A DNA stretch of 64,000 bases from Durusdinium trenchii (GCA_963970005.1 CAXAMN010021385.1:457375-521374), one strand, 5' to 3'; numbered from the stretch's first letter, positions 8,606 through 19,497 are shown. Program-made: numbers and translations. Notes: generated from the letters alone by a model not told the origin.

Positions 8606-10846
8606 ATGGCAGAGAGCAACGTCATGGGTACAAGGCTGAGAAGCCGCTCCTGCCGCGGATCCACGCTTGAACAGCTGAATTGGAGTCGTCAAACCTCTCC
8701 TAAGCCCAGCAGCCAAAGTTCAGGCATGTGGATGGTAAGAAAATAGGTGTTTCTGAGAGCAACAGACTGGTAATGAAGAAATGTGTGGACAATTGAAACG
8801 GTCCACATAATTTTGTGCATCCAATGCAAAAGAAGCATGCGCAGCTGTACGTTGAAATGTTTTTTCTTTTACATGAATACGCGTTGATATGCACGGGTAT
8901 TCCACGACTTAGGGAGACTTGATATTTACCTGGTGTCCTGCGGTGAAATTTCTCCAGGTCCATCTCTGGAAGGTTCTGAGGTGACCCGGAAGATTGAGCG
9001 GGCCTTGCATCGAGTGGAAGAAAAGACTGACAAGACAGCTTTGCAGAATGACATTCTCGAGAAGAAGCTGGGAGAAGTCTCTGGGATTGTCGAAGACATT
9101 CTCGAGATTTTGCAAAATGGATCCACACTTCAGTACAGTCCGCTTTTCCTTTTCTGTTTATCGGTTCTCACTTTTCAGTACCAGTAATTGATAAACAAAT
9201 CCAAGCTTTCAGTCCTCATGATGGGATAGAACTGACAGAGGTCAATAGTTCAAGAGGTTTCAGGAGTTCCTTTTGCTCAACTTCAATTTTATGATACCTG
9301 TCATTCGACTCGCATGGAAAACTGGGAGAAGGACATTCTCTTTCTTCTTTGCACTTGTGACACCTGGTTTCATTGGGAACCAAGGATTCGGAAGTGCCTT
9401 CAGTCTGGAGAAGAGCCCGATGAATCGAAAGCCTCCAGAAGTGTCGCCACGATTTGCTGAGATTCCGCGGTTTCCTTTTGGAAGAACCCAGGCCAGGCGG
9501 CCCGGCCAAGTAACATGGTTTCCTTTTGGACATGTTGACATGTTGTTGCAAATACACAGTGAACGCCTACTCTGCCTTTGAGCAGTTATCGACATGGTAG
9601 CATGGTTTGACCTTTCTGAGTTCACCTTTCGAGCTGCTAGGAGCCAAGCACACCCAGCAGAAGCTTGGGCTGTTCAACCTCGGAAAGCAGTGAAATGAAG
9701 CCAAAACTTCGTGTTCAACAGACCACGACATCACAACCATCACATCCATCTCTTTTTGCGGTGCATGTTTTGTCCAGCTCTGTGGGCAAGAAGATTTATG
9801 AAAGGCATTTCTTGAAGCGGTCAGTATACACTTTCCTCGAGGATGGCAACTCTTCAGACTCGGCCTGGTGGTATGGATTTTGCATGAATTGTTTGATCAT
9901 ACTTTCAGTGTTCCTATCCCTTTTCCAAGTATCTTTTCTTGAATCTGATGTTTCAATGTGGGTGCTGGACTTCGGCTTCGACATTGTCTTTGCTGTAGAC
10001 CTTTTAGTGCGCCTGCTGGCATGGCCAACGTTGTCAAACTTCTTCTTGAATGCTTACAACATCATAGACATGTCAGTGATCCCATCCTTGATCATCAGGG
10101 TGGCCAATGGCATTGAGTTGAACGTTGACGATGGTGTCTGGAGCACAATTTTGCTGTGCTTCTTTCCCACGTTGAAGCTCTTGAAGCTCCTCCGACGGTT
10201 TCAAACCTTCCAGGTACTTCTAAGTGCCTGGTGGGCTGTTGTTGAGGCTTTGCCGATGTTAATCTTCGTCTTGACAATTATGGCCACAACTTTTGCCTCT
10301 TTGTTCTTCGTTTTCGAGCCCAGAAGCAACATCCCCGACTGGCCTACAGCTCTTTGGTTGACCGTGGTGTCCATGACAGGACTCGGCTATGGTGACTTAA
10401 CTCCAGAAACATCCCAGGGAAAAGTCTTTGTGTCGATCTTGATTTTTGCGAGCCTTTTGTACCTTTCGATACCCTTTGGCATCCTGGGCAGTGCCTTCAC
10501 GCTTGCATGGGCTCAGCGAAGCGCTGTCTTGGCCGTACGGAAGTTGAGAAAGCAGTTGGCCAATCATGGCTTTACGGCAGCGGATGTGCCAAAACTGCTG
10601 CAGCATTTTGACTTGGATCATGACAGTGAGATCTCCCTTGTGGAGTTTGAAACCATGATCAAGGACATAATGATTGGCTTGAGGGAGCGAGAGGTCATAG
10701 ACCTTTTTGAATGCTTGGACTTCCGGCAAGAGGGCAGAATCCTTACTTCCACGTTCTTATCCATGTTATTCCCTCGAAATTACGGGGAGACCTGGGCCGT
10801 TGCTGCACCAGGAGCTCTTGTAGGAAAGCACAGGCTAGTTCTTTAG
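8606..10846 (+). CDS. Voltage-gated K+ channel with EF-hand, three exons, 493 aa
   Basis: Exons 8606-8723, 8958-9132 and 9658-10846 join in phase to 494 codons including the stop. The ATG at 8606 has an ideal context (cagccATGGC). Intron 1 is GC-AG, intron 2 GT-AG. Residues about 1-45 are basic and Ser-rich, and 46-95 form a probable coiled coil (TRKIERALHRVEEKTDK...). S1 starts near residue 168, S4 is TLKLLKLLRRFQTF (about 269-282), and the pore has TGLGYGDLTP (about 338-347), a K+-type GYGD filter. After S6, residues 416-427 (DLDHDSEISLVE) fit a canonical EF-hand loop; a second, degenerate one lies near LDFRQEGRI. It should conduct K+ across a membrane with voltage gating modulated by Ca2+ (inference). 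Length and single channel domain match 6-TM channels; a non-selective cation channel is less likely given GYGD. Confidence 0.88.
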
Positions 10847-11290
10847 AGGGAGCTATTCAGGTTCCTGGTGCTTTTTGAACACGCAGCTGATGCTGTAAGT
10901 TGATTGTCCCTGCCAAAGAAGCGGGGGCAGGAGGATGGTTGAAGCAAAGCAGCAAAGCATTTGCTTTGCCTGACGCATATTTGTCCACGATTCTAGTTTC
11001 AGTTTTCAGAGTTCAAAGGGTTTCAATAATCGAGTTGACGCTTTGTTCAGGTTTCACTAATCACTTGTCAAAGGCAAGCGAGGTGCGAAGCAAATGCTTC
11101 ATTTTACCTGATGCAAGGCAGCGCAAAGAACGTGAGTTCTGATCGTCGTTCTCGAATTCTGGTGCCGATCTGCATTGTCACAGCCAACACCGGATCCTTC
11201 CCGCTCATCACCTCATCCCAACCCTGACGCCCTCTAAGCGGCCTCTAAGCCTCTATACAAATATCCTGTGAGCCAATCCTCAGTAGCCAC
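10847..11290. other. No gene seen; 3' flank of the channel gene
   Basis: Two similar words GCATTTGCTTTGCCTGACGC (10957) and ATGCTTCATTTTACCTGATG (11094) suggest a weak duplication. No coding signal. Confidence 0.4.
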
Positions 11291-11291
11291 T

Positions 11292-11517
11292 TTAAAGTTC
11301 TTCATGATTCTCCCGCTCACGGCCACTGCCTTCTGATTGTAGCCAGCCATAATGAGCTTTCCCCAGTGCAGTGGGGTGTCCATTTTTCCCGATCAGACCC
11401 CAGTGAGCAAGGTGCCCGCACAACCGTAACACGACAGCATTGATCACTTGCTCGAACATGTGCCTTGCAAGGTGCCTCAAGCTGAAGGAAAACACCGGCA
11501 CCTCGGGCTTTTCGTTT
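11292..11517 (-). CDS. Minus-strand exon, winged-helix-like fragment, unidentified
   Basis: On the minus strand, after an acceptor near 11518 (tctaag|GCAAAC), a frame encodes an amphipathic stretch ending LRLCGHLAHWGLIGKNG then HPTALGK. The pattern (hydrophobic helix, 'G-L-I-x-x-x-G-x-P-T-x-L-G') recalls the winged-helix or helical part after the helicase core in DDX60/Ski2-like proteins, but this is a pattern impression only. The exon probably ends near 11345. It is one of the few coding-like pieces on the minus strand here and marks a strand switch between the channel and the helicase gene. Overlapping plus-strand frames look worse. Confidence 0.35.
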
Positions 11518-11833
11518 GCCTTAGAATCACACGCTTGGATGAATGGTCAATGCGGATAGGCTTCCCCGGAAAAGACACTGGAGGAGCATTGTTGGACTTC
11601 TTTGGGTATGCCACCGGCCAGGCCGAAAGCAAAGGAAAGCATGGAAGGAAGCAGTTCCAAGCTGAACGAAGTGAAGAAAGCAGAAGGCTGCGGGTAGAGT
11701 GGGCATGCTTTCAGTACTCTTGAGTGTGAAGTATGTGGAAGACAGAAGGCAAACTTCAAGAAGAAGAGGACTCATGCGGAACAGCAATGCTCTCTAATTT
11801 TTTTGGGAGAGGGGTACTTTTGCGGGTTTGCAG

Positions 11834-12107
11834 GAGGAGGATGAGGACTTGGTTTTCGATGCGGAAGAGCTTGAAGGGGAGGAGGAGGCCCTAACCAAGA
11901 CACGCAAGTGATCACTTGGCCGACTTAGTCCAGCCTTGGAGTTTCAGGTTTCAGACTTCTCCGAAGAAGGCGCTCAGTCTCTACTCTGCAGAAAACATTT
12001 TGTTTCCGCTCACAGCATTATGCCTGCTGCACAGCGTTGCAGAAGACATTGACGATGAGAAGGACGATGAGGAGGCAGTTCGGCCATGCAGCTACAAATG
12101 GCTTTGA
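11834..12107 (+). CDS. Acidic coding exon(s), unidentified
   Basis: After acceptor tttgcag|GAGG, 11834-11911 encodes EEDEDLVFDAEELEGEEE and ends ...TKTRK with TGA at 11909. A second acidic piece, EDIDDEKDDEEAV, lies at about 12043-12082 in a frame closed at 12105. Both look like spliced exons of an acidic linker. They could be the N-terminal part of the helicase gene that starts to be recognisable at 13068, or the end of another gene. Confidence 0.35.
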
Positions 12108-13067
12108 ATAGCTTCCTGGAGTGAAAGATATGGTTTGTTGCTGTTATTTTGCGCCAGTTTGATTGGGAGCCTGTCGGAGCTTTGCAGATGCCAAAGGCAG
12201 ATGGATGCCTGAGTTTGATGTTGCTAGGACTTTGTCTGTTGCTTTAATTGATTTTCTCCTTGCTGGTCTGCACAAGTCAGGTTTGGAAGACACCGGGACC
12301 GAGACCGGGAGAAGAGGCCCAATGACCTCCAATGGCACCGCTTGCAGGCTGAAAGAAGCTCTGACACTTTTTGAGTGCCAAGGCCTTTGCGAGCTACGCT
12401 TCGAACTGCCTTGTCCGGAACTCTGAGAGCTGCGCGGGTAAGCTCAAAAAGTTCGACTCAATAATTTGAAGTGAATGCTCTGATATGTTTCGAATCAACC
12501 AAGACATAACTAAGTACACAAGTGGATGAACAAAGTGAGCCAAACCTACTTCTTGAAGAAAACATTGAGCGCAGTACGCGAAGAACGTGCTGCTGATTGA
12601 GGCCAAAGCCGCTTTAGGCAGCTCTAAAAGTCCCTTTGTGGGTCTGAAGATGCGGCTCCATCAGGAGAGCTCCAAGGCGTCAAAGGCGTCAACATGAAGA
12701 CTCAGAGACGAATCAAATATGAGAAGAAGACACGACGGGGCGAGCACTTGAGCACTCGCTGGTGCATTTGAAGAATGGTTGTAAGTTACCCACCCAACGG
12801 GAGATGATGATTGTAATCAGGTATAACAAGTACGCAAATGGTAGGGACTTGAAGCGGTGTGCAAGTGAGTCAAAGTGCAAAAGTGAGTGAAACGTGTATT
12901 GTGCAAGTGAGTGTCCGGCCGCCCCTATGAGACGGCATAGGGAGAGAAATCTGAAAGAAGCAGCTTTCTTCCACTCTTGCTGGTATTACTTATATGACCT
13001 ATATGAGTATACGAGGAGATTTAGTAAGCCCAAGACTCTTTGAGTGTGTTTGAGTGCTGCTGTCGAG
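12108..13067. other. No convincing gene; presumed intron or 5' region of the helicase gene
   Basis: A frame at 12193-12426 has protein-like stretches (FDVARTLSVALIDFLLAGL) but no clear splice context. The segment 12800-12910 repeats the words GTGCAAGTGAGT and AAGTGAGTGAA, a weak local duplication. Confidence 0.35.
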
Positions 13068-13779
13068 GAATCCGCAGCCTTCTTGCTGCATCCTGACAGC
13101 CCAACCAAGCGCCTGCTGGTCGATCACGCAACTGGGACTGGCAAGGCCTTTTGTTGCTTGGATTCATGCTGATTCATGCTTGGATGATGCATCATTTTGA
13201 GATGGCAAGCTTTCCGTAGTGTAGTGCACCAATGCCTGCCTATTATCTACAGCCATTTTCCCTTGGTTGTTGCAGACCCTCATCATGCTCCGGATGTTGG
13301 ACAACTATTTCGATGACCCCCGGCCAAAGGCAAGTTTCTCACACCTTGTAGATCCTTATAGTGATAGCAAGAAACAACGGCGTGGCTTTAGTATCTTAAC
13401 AAGCAGGTTGCCATTTTCCCCAAAGACGCCGTGTGCGACAACTTTTACCAGGACCGAAGGCGGTCAGAAAGCCTTGAGTGGAGTTTCTCCTTGAGCTGAC
13501 AGGAGCTTCTCAAATGGCCTACACGATGGCGGCATTATTTTTGTTTTTTGAAGCCGAGTGAGGCTGATTTCCTTTGAAAGAGTGCTATGGCCCTGTCTTT
13601 AATTGCAGTTTGTGGAGCAGGCCTCCCTTGCCAGTGGGGCAAAGGATTGGCGCAGGAAAAAACATGATGTGTCTGCCTCGGCTTTCGCATGATTGTGTGT
13701 TTGAGGTTCTGCGATGATGACGTTTTGTTGATTTGGTTGAAAGGTATGGGACATCAACAACGAGCGGTCACGCTCAGAG
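13068..13779 (+). CDS. Superfamily-2 helicase-like gene, exon cluster 1 (Walker A)
   Basis: Six small exons: 13068-13145 (ends LLVDHATGTGK, the Walker A/motif I), 13276-13329 (TLIMLRMLDNYFDDPRPK, completing GTGKT), 13407-13451 (VAIFPKDAVCDNFYQ, motif Ia region), 13503-about 13563 (ELLKWPTRWRHYF), 13609-about 13668 (FVEQASLASGAKDWR) and 13744-13779 (VWDINNERSRSE). Donors are GC (13146, 13330, 13780) or GA (13452); acceptors are AG|A, AG|G or AG|T. The first three join without loss of frame. The protein would be a nucleic-acid-dependent ATPase; I recall closely similar, unnamed helicase-like proteins in other dinoflagellate genomes. The gene continues at 20512 and 32436. The true start codon is not identified. 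Confidence 0.75.
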
Positions 13780-14107
13780 GCTTAAACTGGAATTGAGCCT
13801 GAGAGACTGAACTTGAGCGCTTCGTACCTTGACTAGACACAATAGACCGCCTGTCAAGGTCAATTCAAGCAAACTTTAACTGCAGTTGACTTTCAGGCTC
13901 GAACGGCTGTCATTTGGAGCACATTATTTTGTTTAATCCGAGCTGACGCAGCAAGTGGGGTGTTGGTTTATCCTCGAGTCCTCGAGGCAGATATTTTCTA
14001 TTTGCTAAGAAGAGACAGCGGGCAGAGTTCCTGAAAGCATGTTGTACCGTTCTCACACTGGCAGCGACCATCCGGAGCCTTGCCAAAAAGCTGTGCGTAG
14101 TGTGCCA

Positions 14108-14370
14108 GCAATGGAGAATGTTGTCTTTGAGCAGTTGAACGCCCTGGATGACCAAACTCTGGATGCCCGTTTGCAATTGTGTTTCTTGTGACACTTCGTT
14201 GACATGGGCATGCTAGCCACTGATTGCCACATCCTCTCTTCTTGTTTGAAAGCCTAGCGCTCTTGTCTGAGGGCACCATCATTGTGGACATGTTGCGAGA
14301 AAAGCCAGAGCTGGCCCCTGCACTGGTGACCCAGGCAATTCCTGCCACTTTGCAAGATAATTTGGCTTAA
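14108..14370 (+). CDS. Two coding-like exons inside the helicase gene, unidentified
   Basis: Segment about 14108-14175 encodes MENVVFEQLNALDDQTLDAR before a possible GT donor. Segment 14253-14370 encodes SEGTIIVDMLREKPELAPAL followed by VTQAIPATLQDNLA and TAA at 14368. Both look like genuine protein. They may end a separate gene lying between helicase exons, or be helicase exons if a GC donor inside the second (CCAG|GCAATT, 14334) is used. Confidence 0.4.
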
Positions 14371-14763
14371 AGCCATTGTTAGTATATACTCTTGTTACTC
14401 TTGTTTAGTTACCTCCCCTGTCTCCTTTTCTTGCATTTTCCATTCCAACTTTCATCACTGCTTACTTTGTGTCACAAATTACTTTGCAAAAACACTCCTG
14501 TCCTTCACTAGTGTTTTTTGTTTCTCTATAGTTTGATCTGTCTTTCCAGCTTCCTCTTTCTATCCCTTCGTTTGTCCTTTCGTCCTTGACCATAACAATT
14601 CCCGCTATTCGTTCTTGCTATATACCATTCTTCAGCAAAGGCAGCACTAGTTCAATCTTCCCACTCGGCTTAGCCGCTTCTTGTCGGAATCTTCTTCGCT
14701 GCTAGTCTCGGTCGCGGTTCCTCTCTAAGTCTGCCTACGCATCTCTTGTATCTATATACATAT

Positions 14764-15951
14764 ATGGCTCAGTTTAGCTTCGATGTTCCGACAAGCAGAC
14801 TTGAAGCAAGTGGAGCTTACCTTGCTCAGGATTTGACCTTTGCTCCAACCAAAGCACTCACCGACAGAGGTGCTCGATGTACTGGCACAATCAAGAACTT
14901 GAATACAGCCGCTTGGGCGATGACGGAATATGAAGCCACAGCCCATTCTTATGATATAAAAGTAAGTCCTTTTTAACGCCCGGGGGTGTTTAGGCCGTAG
15001 AATGGTAAGCAAACAAGTAGTAAGAGGTAGCTAGTAGGCTCCGGACGCAGGAAAGCTCACGCTTCTTCAAGGAAGCTCCCCACGCCTGAAGGCGGGGGGA
15101 GCTTCCTTGAAGCGCTTGCACCATTTGGAAAATTCAAATTGCTCCTAGATTTTTTAGCGGTACATATTGGAGACCGACAATGATTTTGATGGACCAAGGA
15201 ACTAGGACTTGGCTTGATTGATTGCCCACAGCTGAACTCCGTCTTTGGATGCGACGTTGTGGTGTTCATCCAGCAGGCTCTGCACGTTTCCACAGCAAGC
15301 CTTGCCTTACAGACGGAGCGACCAAGTGCTAGCCGATCTAGGTTGGTAGCTTCAAAGAGGGGCAGCAGGTGAACTTTGCCCGGGCCTCGTTACAGGGTTG
15401 TTAAGCCGTTATGCCAGCATGTCTTGTTGTGCTTTGTTTGCTGGTATTGCCTTTTCATATTGTTTGATGTGAGCATTCATTCATCTAGCCAATGGATTTG
15501 GTTCCTGATTTCAACGCAGTATGTAGCAGTGAACGAGCAGTATCAGATCGCATGGGAAGCTCTTGATTCTCCAAGGCCGTCACTCTAAACGAAGAAAGCA
15601 AGCCGCAAGCTTTCGACCTCCTTGAAGAGGATCCTAGCCCAGAATAGCTCTACATGCCAGAGTGACACACACACACACACTCACACACACACACACCAGC
15701 GTATTTCAGAGGAAGAAGATGATTTTGGCGAGATGTATTATATCGATGGTATATAGAGGGATGCTTTGGGCGCTGAGGATCCGAACAAAGAGGTGCCAAT
15801 GCCCATGATGGGCGGCAGCATGGGAACTGTTGGAAGCATGGGAAGTATGGGAATGGGCATGGGCTTCATGCCTGGCTTTATGCAAATGAACGGCAATGCT
15901 GCTGTAGCAAAGTCAGCCGCAAGGCCGAGTCCGCTTCTTGGTTTGCTATGA
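14764..15951 (+). CDS. Small complete gene, 148 aa, unknown function, Met/Gly-rich tail
   Basis: Exons 14764-14961, 15520-15575 and 15759-15951 join in phase to 149 codons (447 nt) from ATG to TGA. Intron 1 has the strong donor GTAAGT; intron 2 is GC-AG. Exon 1 reads MAQFSFDVPTSRLEASGAYL and continues with DLTFAP and TIKNLNTAAWAMTEYEATAH; exon 2 is YVAVNEQYQIAWEALDSP; exon 3 turns into a tail of MGSMGMGMGFMPGF type (about 15790-15890). The Met/Gly tail suggests a disordered or low-complexity segment. I do not recognise the family. The gene lies on the same strand inside what should be one helicase intron (13780-20511). A MITE-like copy fills part of its first intron and a CA microsatellite part of the second. 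A further coding-like piece at 15706-15735 (EEDDFGEMYY) could be an extra exon. Confidence 0.6.
14969..15157 (+). mobile_element. MITE-like family, copy 2 (forward)
   Basis: Runs from TTTTTTAACGCCCGGGGGTG to CTCCTAGATTTTTTAG, with a central hairpin at 15058-15116 (CTTCTTCAAGGAAGCTCCC against GGGAGCTTCCTTGAAG). It sits within intron 1 of the 148-aa gene. Confidence 0.7.
15668..15696. repeat. CA microsatellite
   Basis: (CA)n with one CT interruption, about 29 bp. Confidence 0.9.
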
Positions 15952-15980
15952 AACTGAGATGTGGGGCACTAGAAATGCTT

Positions 15981-16148
15981 AAGTTTTTCTAAAATCTAGG
16001 AACCAAATCATTAGTGCCAGCGCTTCTTCAAGGAAGCTCCCGCCAGCCGCCTTTAGGGCGGCGGGGGCTTCCTTGAAGAAGCGTGAGCTATCCTGCGTCC
16101 TACCTAGGAGCGAACTTAGTCTAGTAGCTACCAGGGGGAGCGGGCTTA
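15981..16148 (-). mobile_element. MITE-like family, copy 3 (reverse)
   Basis: Reverse orientation: begins AAAATCTAGGAACCAAATC, hairpin 16021-16083 with loop GCCAGCCGCCTTTAGGGCGG, then TGAGCTATCCTGCGTCC and CTAGTAGCTACC. Confidence 0.75.
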
Positions 16149-16378
16149 AGAAACCTGATAGAACCCACGAACCCGAATGCAGTCACTCATGTATAGAGGA
16201 GAATGCAAAGGCACAAAAGTGTATCAATCAAAACCTCTTCTTTGGATGACTTGCAAAGTCATCATCAGAAGCAGCGCCAGCGCATCAAAAGCTGCAGCAA
16301 GCATTTTTCACGAGACTTTCACCAGAAGCGACAATCAAAGTTTCCAAAAACGAGCATTTTCCACGAGACTTTCTCTTG

Positions 16379-17090
16379 CTAAACAGTCTTGCTTGAAACT
16401 CGTTCTTGACACTCTTTGCTAGACAATCTTTCTTGACACTTGCTCTTGACACTCTTGCTTGACACTCTTGATGGACACTCTTGCTTCACACTCTTGCTGG
16501 ACACTCTTGACACGACACTCTTGCTTGACACTCTTTCTTGACACTCTTTGCTAGACAATCTTTCTTGACACTTTCTCTTGACACTTTCTCTTGACACTCT
16601 TGCTTGACACTCCTGCTGGACACTCTTGCTTGACACTCTGCTAGACACTCTTGCTGGACANNNNNNNNNNCTCTTTGCTTGACACTCTGCTAGACACTCT
16701 TGCTGGACACTCTTGACCGGACACCCTTGCTTGACACTCATGCTAGACACTCTTTCTTGACACTCTTTGCTAGACAATCTTTCTTGACACTTGTTCTTGA
16801 CACTCTTGCTTCACACTCTTGCTTGACACTCTTGCTGGACACTCTTGACACGACACTCTTGCTTGACACTCTTTCTTGACACTCTTGCTAGACAATCTTT
16901 CTTGACACTTTCTCTTGACACTCTTGCTTGACACTCTTGCTTGACACTCTGGCTGGACACTCTTGCTTGACACGCTGCTAGACACTCTTGCTGGACACTC
17001 TTGCTTGACACTCTCTCTTGACACTCTTTGCTAGACAATCTTTCTTGACACTCTTTGCTGGACTCTTGCGCGGCACTCTTTTGGGACACT
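16379..17090. repeat. 13-bp tandem repeat array with assembly gap
   Basis: Array of a 13-bp unit close to CACTCTTGCTTGA with variants (CTAGA, CTGGA, TTTCTTGA). A gap of ten Ns is at 16661-16670, so its true length is unknown. Because 13 is not a multiple of three and the unit lacks stops, long minus-strand frames (rich in KECQERVSS) arise; these are not genes. Confidence 0.9.
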
Positions 17091-17332
17091 CTTGATACCA
17101 CAAATCATCCCGCTCACCAGCGACACGCCGCGTTTACGCCAGCATGTTTCCCGCTCCCCAGTGGCACGGCGCCACGCAAACGCACTTTCCACCAAGGCCG
17201 CGCAAATCCCAATGGAACTGCGACATCATGAACGTCGCGTCGCCACACGGTCTGCCCAGACACTAGAAGCAAACATGTCACGCGATACCACAAATCATCC
17301 CGCTCACCAGCGACACGTAGCTTCACCCCGCT
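17091..17332. repeat. 190-bp duplication (two copies)
   Basis: ATACCACAAATCATCCCGCT begins at 17094 and again at 17284, both followed by CACCAGCGACACG. The block is richer in C and CpG than its surroundings. Confidence 0.7.
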
Positions 17333-17344
17333 TTTGGTGAAAGC

Positions 17345-17655
17345 AGTCATGCGAGCGTTTCGTACAAGACTTCCTCCAAAAGTCACGCTTCGAGGCTGCA
17401 AGACGAGCGTTTCGTACGAGACTTCTTCCAAAAGTCACGCGTCAAGTCTCCAACCAAAACGAGCATTTCGTACGAGACTTCCTCCGAAAGTCACACGTCA
17501 AGTCTCCAAAACGAGCGTTTCGTACGAGACTAAAAAGTCACACGTCAAGTCTCCACAACGAGCGTTTCGTACGAGACATCCTCAAAAACTCACACGTCAA
17601 AGTCTGCAAAACGAGCGTTTCGTACGAGACATCCTCCAAAAGTCAAGCGGAAACA
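17345..17655. repeat. About 52-bp tandem repeat, six copies
   Basis: Copies of GAGCGTTTCGTACGAGACTT plus TCCTCCAAAAGTCACACGTC begin near 17350, 17405, 17461, 17513, 17561 and 17613. Each includes the palindromic core TCGTACGA. A related decayed copy is at 16305-16375, on the other side of the 13-bp array. Confidence 0.85.
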
Positions 17656-17749
17656 CCCATCGGAGCACACACATCACGCAGCCCTGCCAAGCAGTTTCGC
17701 GATTCCAGCCCCTCCAAACAACGCCCGCTCACACGCCTATCCCAATGTG

Positions 17750-18330
17750 ACAGCGACATTCACCTCTACCACAACTCACAACCTCACGATTCCCTGTGCC
17801 TGCCACGAATCTTTCCGCGTCCACACGTCTAACGCGCACAAAGTACTGCGCCTGCCACGAAATGTCACCTCCGTCACACCTCGCAACCTCACGATTCCCT
17901 GCGCCTGCCATGAGAATCGCACTTCCACGCCTCAAAACCCGCACAAAGTACTGCGCCTGCCACGAAAAGTGACAATATCATCTCATGTGAGCTTCAACCA
18001 AATTTGCACCACACCACACGTTTGGAATGATTTCGACCCGTTCTGAGCACACTCGCATCCACCAAAATCGCCATTTCAGCTGAGACTTGTCACGAAAACA
18101 GAGCTTCGATGCCACACCCTGAAACGCAAATCCCAATGGCACGGCCACGTCCAACACCCCAAAAACACGACTCTCCAAACGCTAATCCCAATGGAATACC
18201 GACACAAACGTGTCACTTTCACGAAACCCTGCGCCTGTGCAGCGAAATGCATCACGTTTCTTGCGCGACATGTCATTTTCATGCAAATCACAATGTAATA
18301 GCGGCGCAAACTGACACGTGACACATCCAT
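17750..18330. repeat. CA/C-rich degenerate repeat, about 120-bp unit
   Basis: CTCACGATTCCCTG at 17782 and 17889, and CACAAAGTACTGCGCCTGCC at 17837 and 17942, mark two copies; further decayed fragments (CCCAATGGCACGGCCACG, CCCAATGGAATACC) follow to 18330. No gene seen. Confidence 0.6.
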
Positions 18331-19289
18331 GAAAAGTCACTTGCAAAAGCTTCCCGCAATGGCAGAGCCATAGAGACATCATACGGATGGTTACGGACGG
18401 TTGCAACGTCGGGCAAACACAGCTCTACCCTCAGACTCCCAAGTTAAACGAGAACCCTTCGCTACGCATTGGGGAAAAGGTATCTTTTTGTTCCGACAGA
18501 ATGACACGGACTGTAGAGATCGGATCGCATCACCACACATGTGACAACAACACAACGTCGAACTTCCCGCTGGTGCTGGCGTCTATCGATGTAAACAGCT
18601 TAAAAGTATGACCCATGTTCACCAGGTGTTCTAGTTGACAATGCAAGTTCCTTTTTCTTTGAGCCTCATTTGACTGTAGAGATCTCGGTTACGGTTTGGA
18701 ATGACTCGTTTGTTTTTTTACATGGAGAGTTCATACATCTCAGGAGTGTGGACGTGGATGATTCAGGCAGGTTGTTTTGTCGCTTAGATGCTTGCAGAAG
18801 AGAAAGATCTTGCAGACAGAGAGGGACAAAAAAGGTACAGTACCAGTAAGGGCCTTTTTAGTAAGGCCCCTTTGAAGGTTTATTTTTTTCTTTTCCCTGT
18901 GCCTTGTGCTTTCTCTCCTTTCTTCTCAGATTGTCGTTTGCGTGTCGCACTTCTTCTTATATTACAGTAACACACACAAAACTTTTGAGGCGGGCCTCCG
19001 GATGAGGAGATGGGTGTCTTCGCATGAGTCTTACCTAATCACCAAATCACCTTTTTCGCTGTTAACATGCTTGAGTGTACCATAGTTTTTTACGTCTTCG
19101 TGGCGCTGCGAAGGTGGGAAAATTCAAAGCCTGGAATGCCGAAAAAGGATTTGGTGACTTGTCATCAACACTTGATCAAGAATCAGAGGTGTTGAGGTGT
19201 TGACGCGCGTTGACCAGAGGTTACATACAGTGTGACGCGCTGAAAGAGGAAGGCAGTGCGTGGAGCCGTAAGCTGTAAGGGACCTTGTC
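18331..19289 (+). CDS. Mostly non-coding; one cold-shock-domain-like exon at 19114-19190
   Basis: After acceptor gcgaag|GTGGG, the frame at 19114-19190 reads KFKAWNAEKGFGDLSS, close to the first strands of cold-shock domains (G-x-V-K-W-F-N-x-x-K-G-F-G-F-I). Only this N-terminal piece is visible, and GFGFI is altered to GFGDL, so it may be an exon of a nested gene or a dead fragment. Cold-shock proteins are abundant RNA/DNA-binding proteins in dinoflagellates. The rest of the interval shows no gene. Confidence 0.3.
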
Positions 19290-19497
19290 TTTTTAGTGGG
19301 GGGTAGGCCGCTAGAAGCGGCAGAGGTAGTAGCTAGGGGTAGCTAGGCAGCTAGTAGTTAAAGTTTAAGTTGCTACTACCTAGGACGAAGGATAGCTCAC
19401 GCTTCTTCAAGGAAGCTCCCCCGCCGCCCTAAAGGCGGCAGAGGGCTTCCTTGAAGAAGCGCTTGCACTAATGATTTGGTTCCTAGATTTTTTGGAA
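19290..19497 (+). mobile_element. MITE-like family, copy 4 (forward, near complete)
   Basis: Begins TTTTTAGTGGGGGGTAGGCC, has a CTAG/TAGCTA-rich left half, the hairpin 19400-19462 (CGCTTCTTCAAGGAAGC against GCTTCCTTGAAGAAGCG with GC-rich inner stem CCGCCGCC/GGCGGC), and ends GGTTCCTAGATTTTTTGG. No terminal inverted repeat beyond the hairpin is evident. Confidence 0.8.

Noticed and set aside
13910..14348. Minus-strand genes of about 95-116 codons
   Set aside because: They overlap better plus-strand exons (SEGTIIVDMLREKPEL and neighbours) and look like their shadows.
16379..17101. Long minus-strand frames rich in KECQERVSS-type repeats
   Set aside because: They are the translation of a stop-free 13-bp satellite in all frames and include the N gap; no start context or splice signal.
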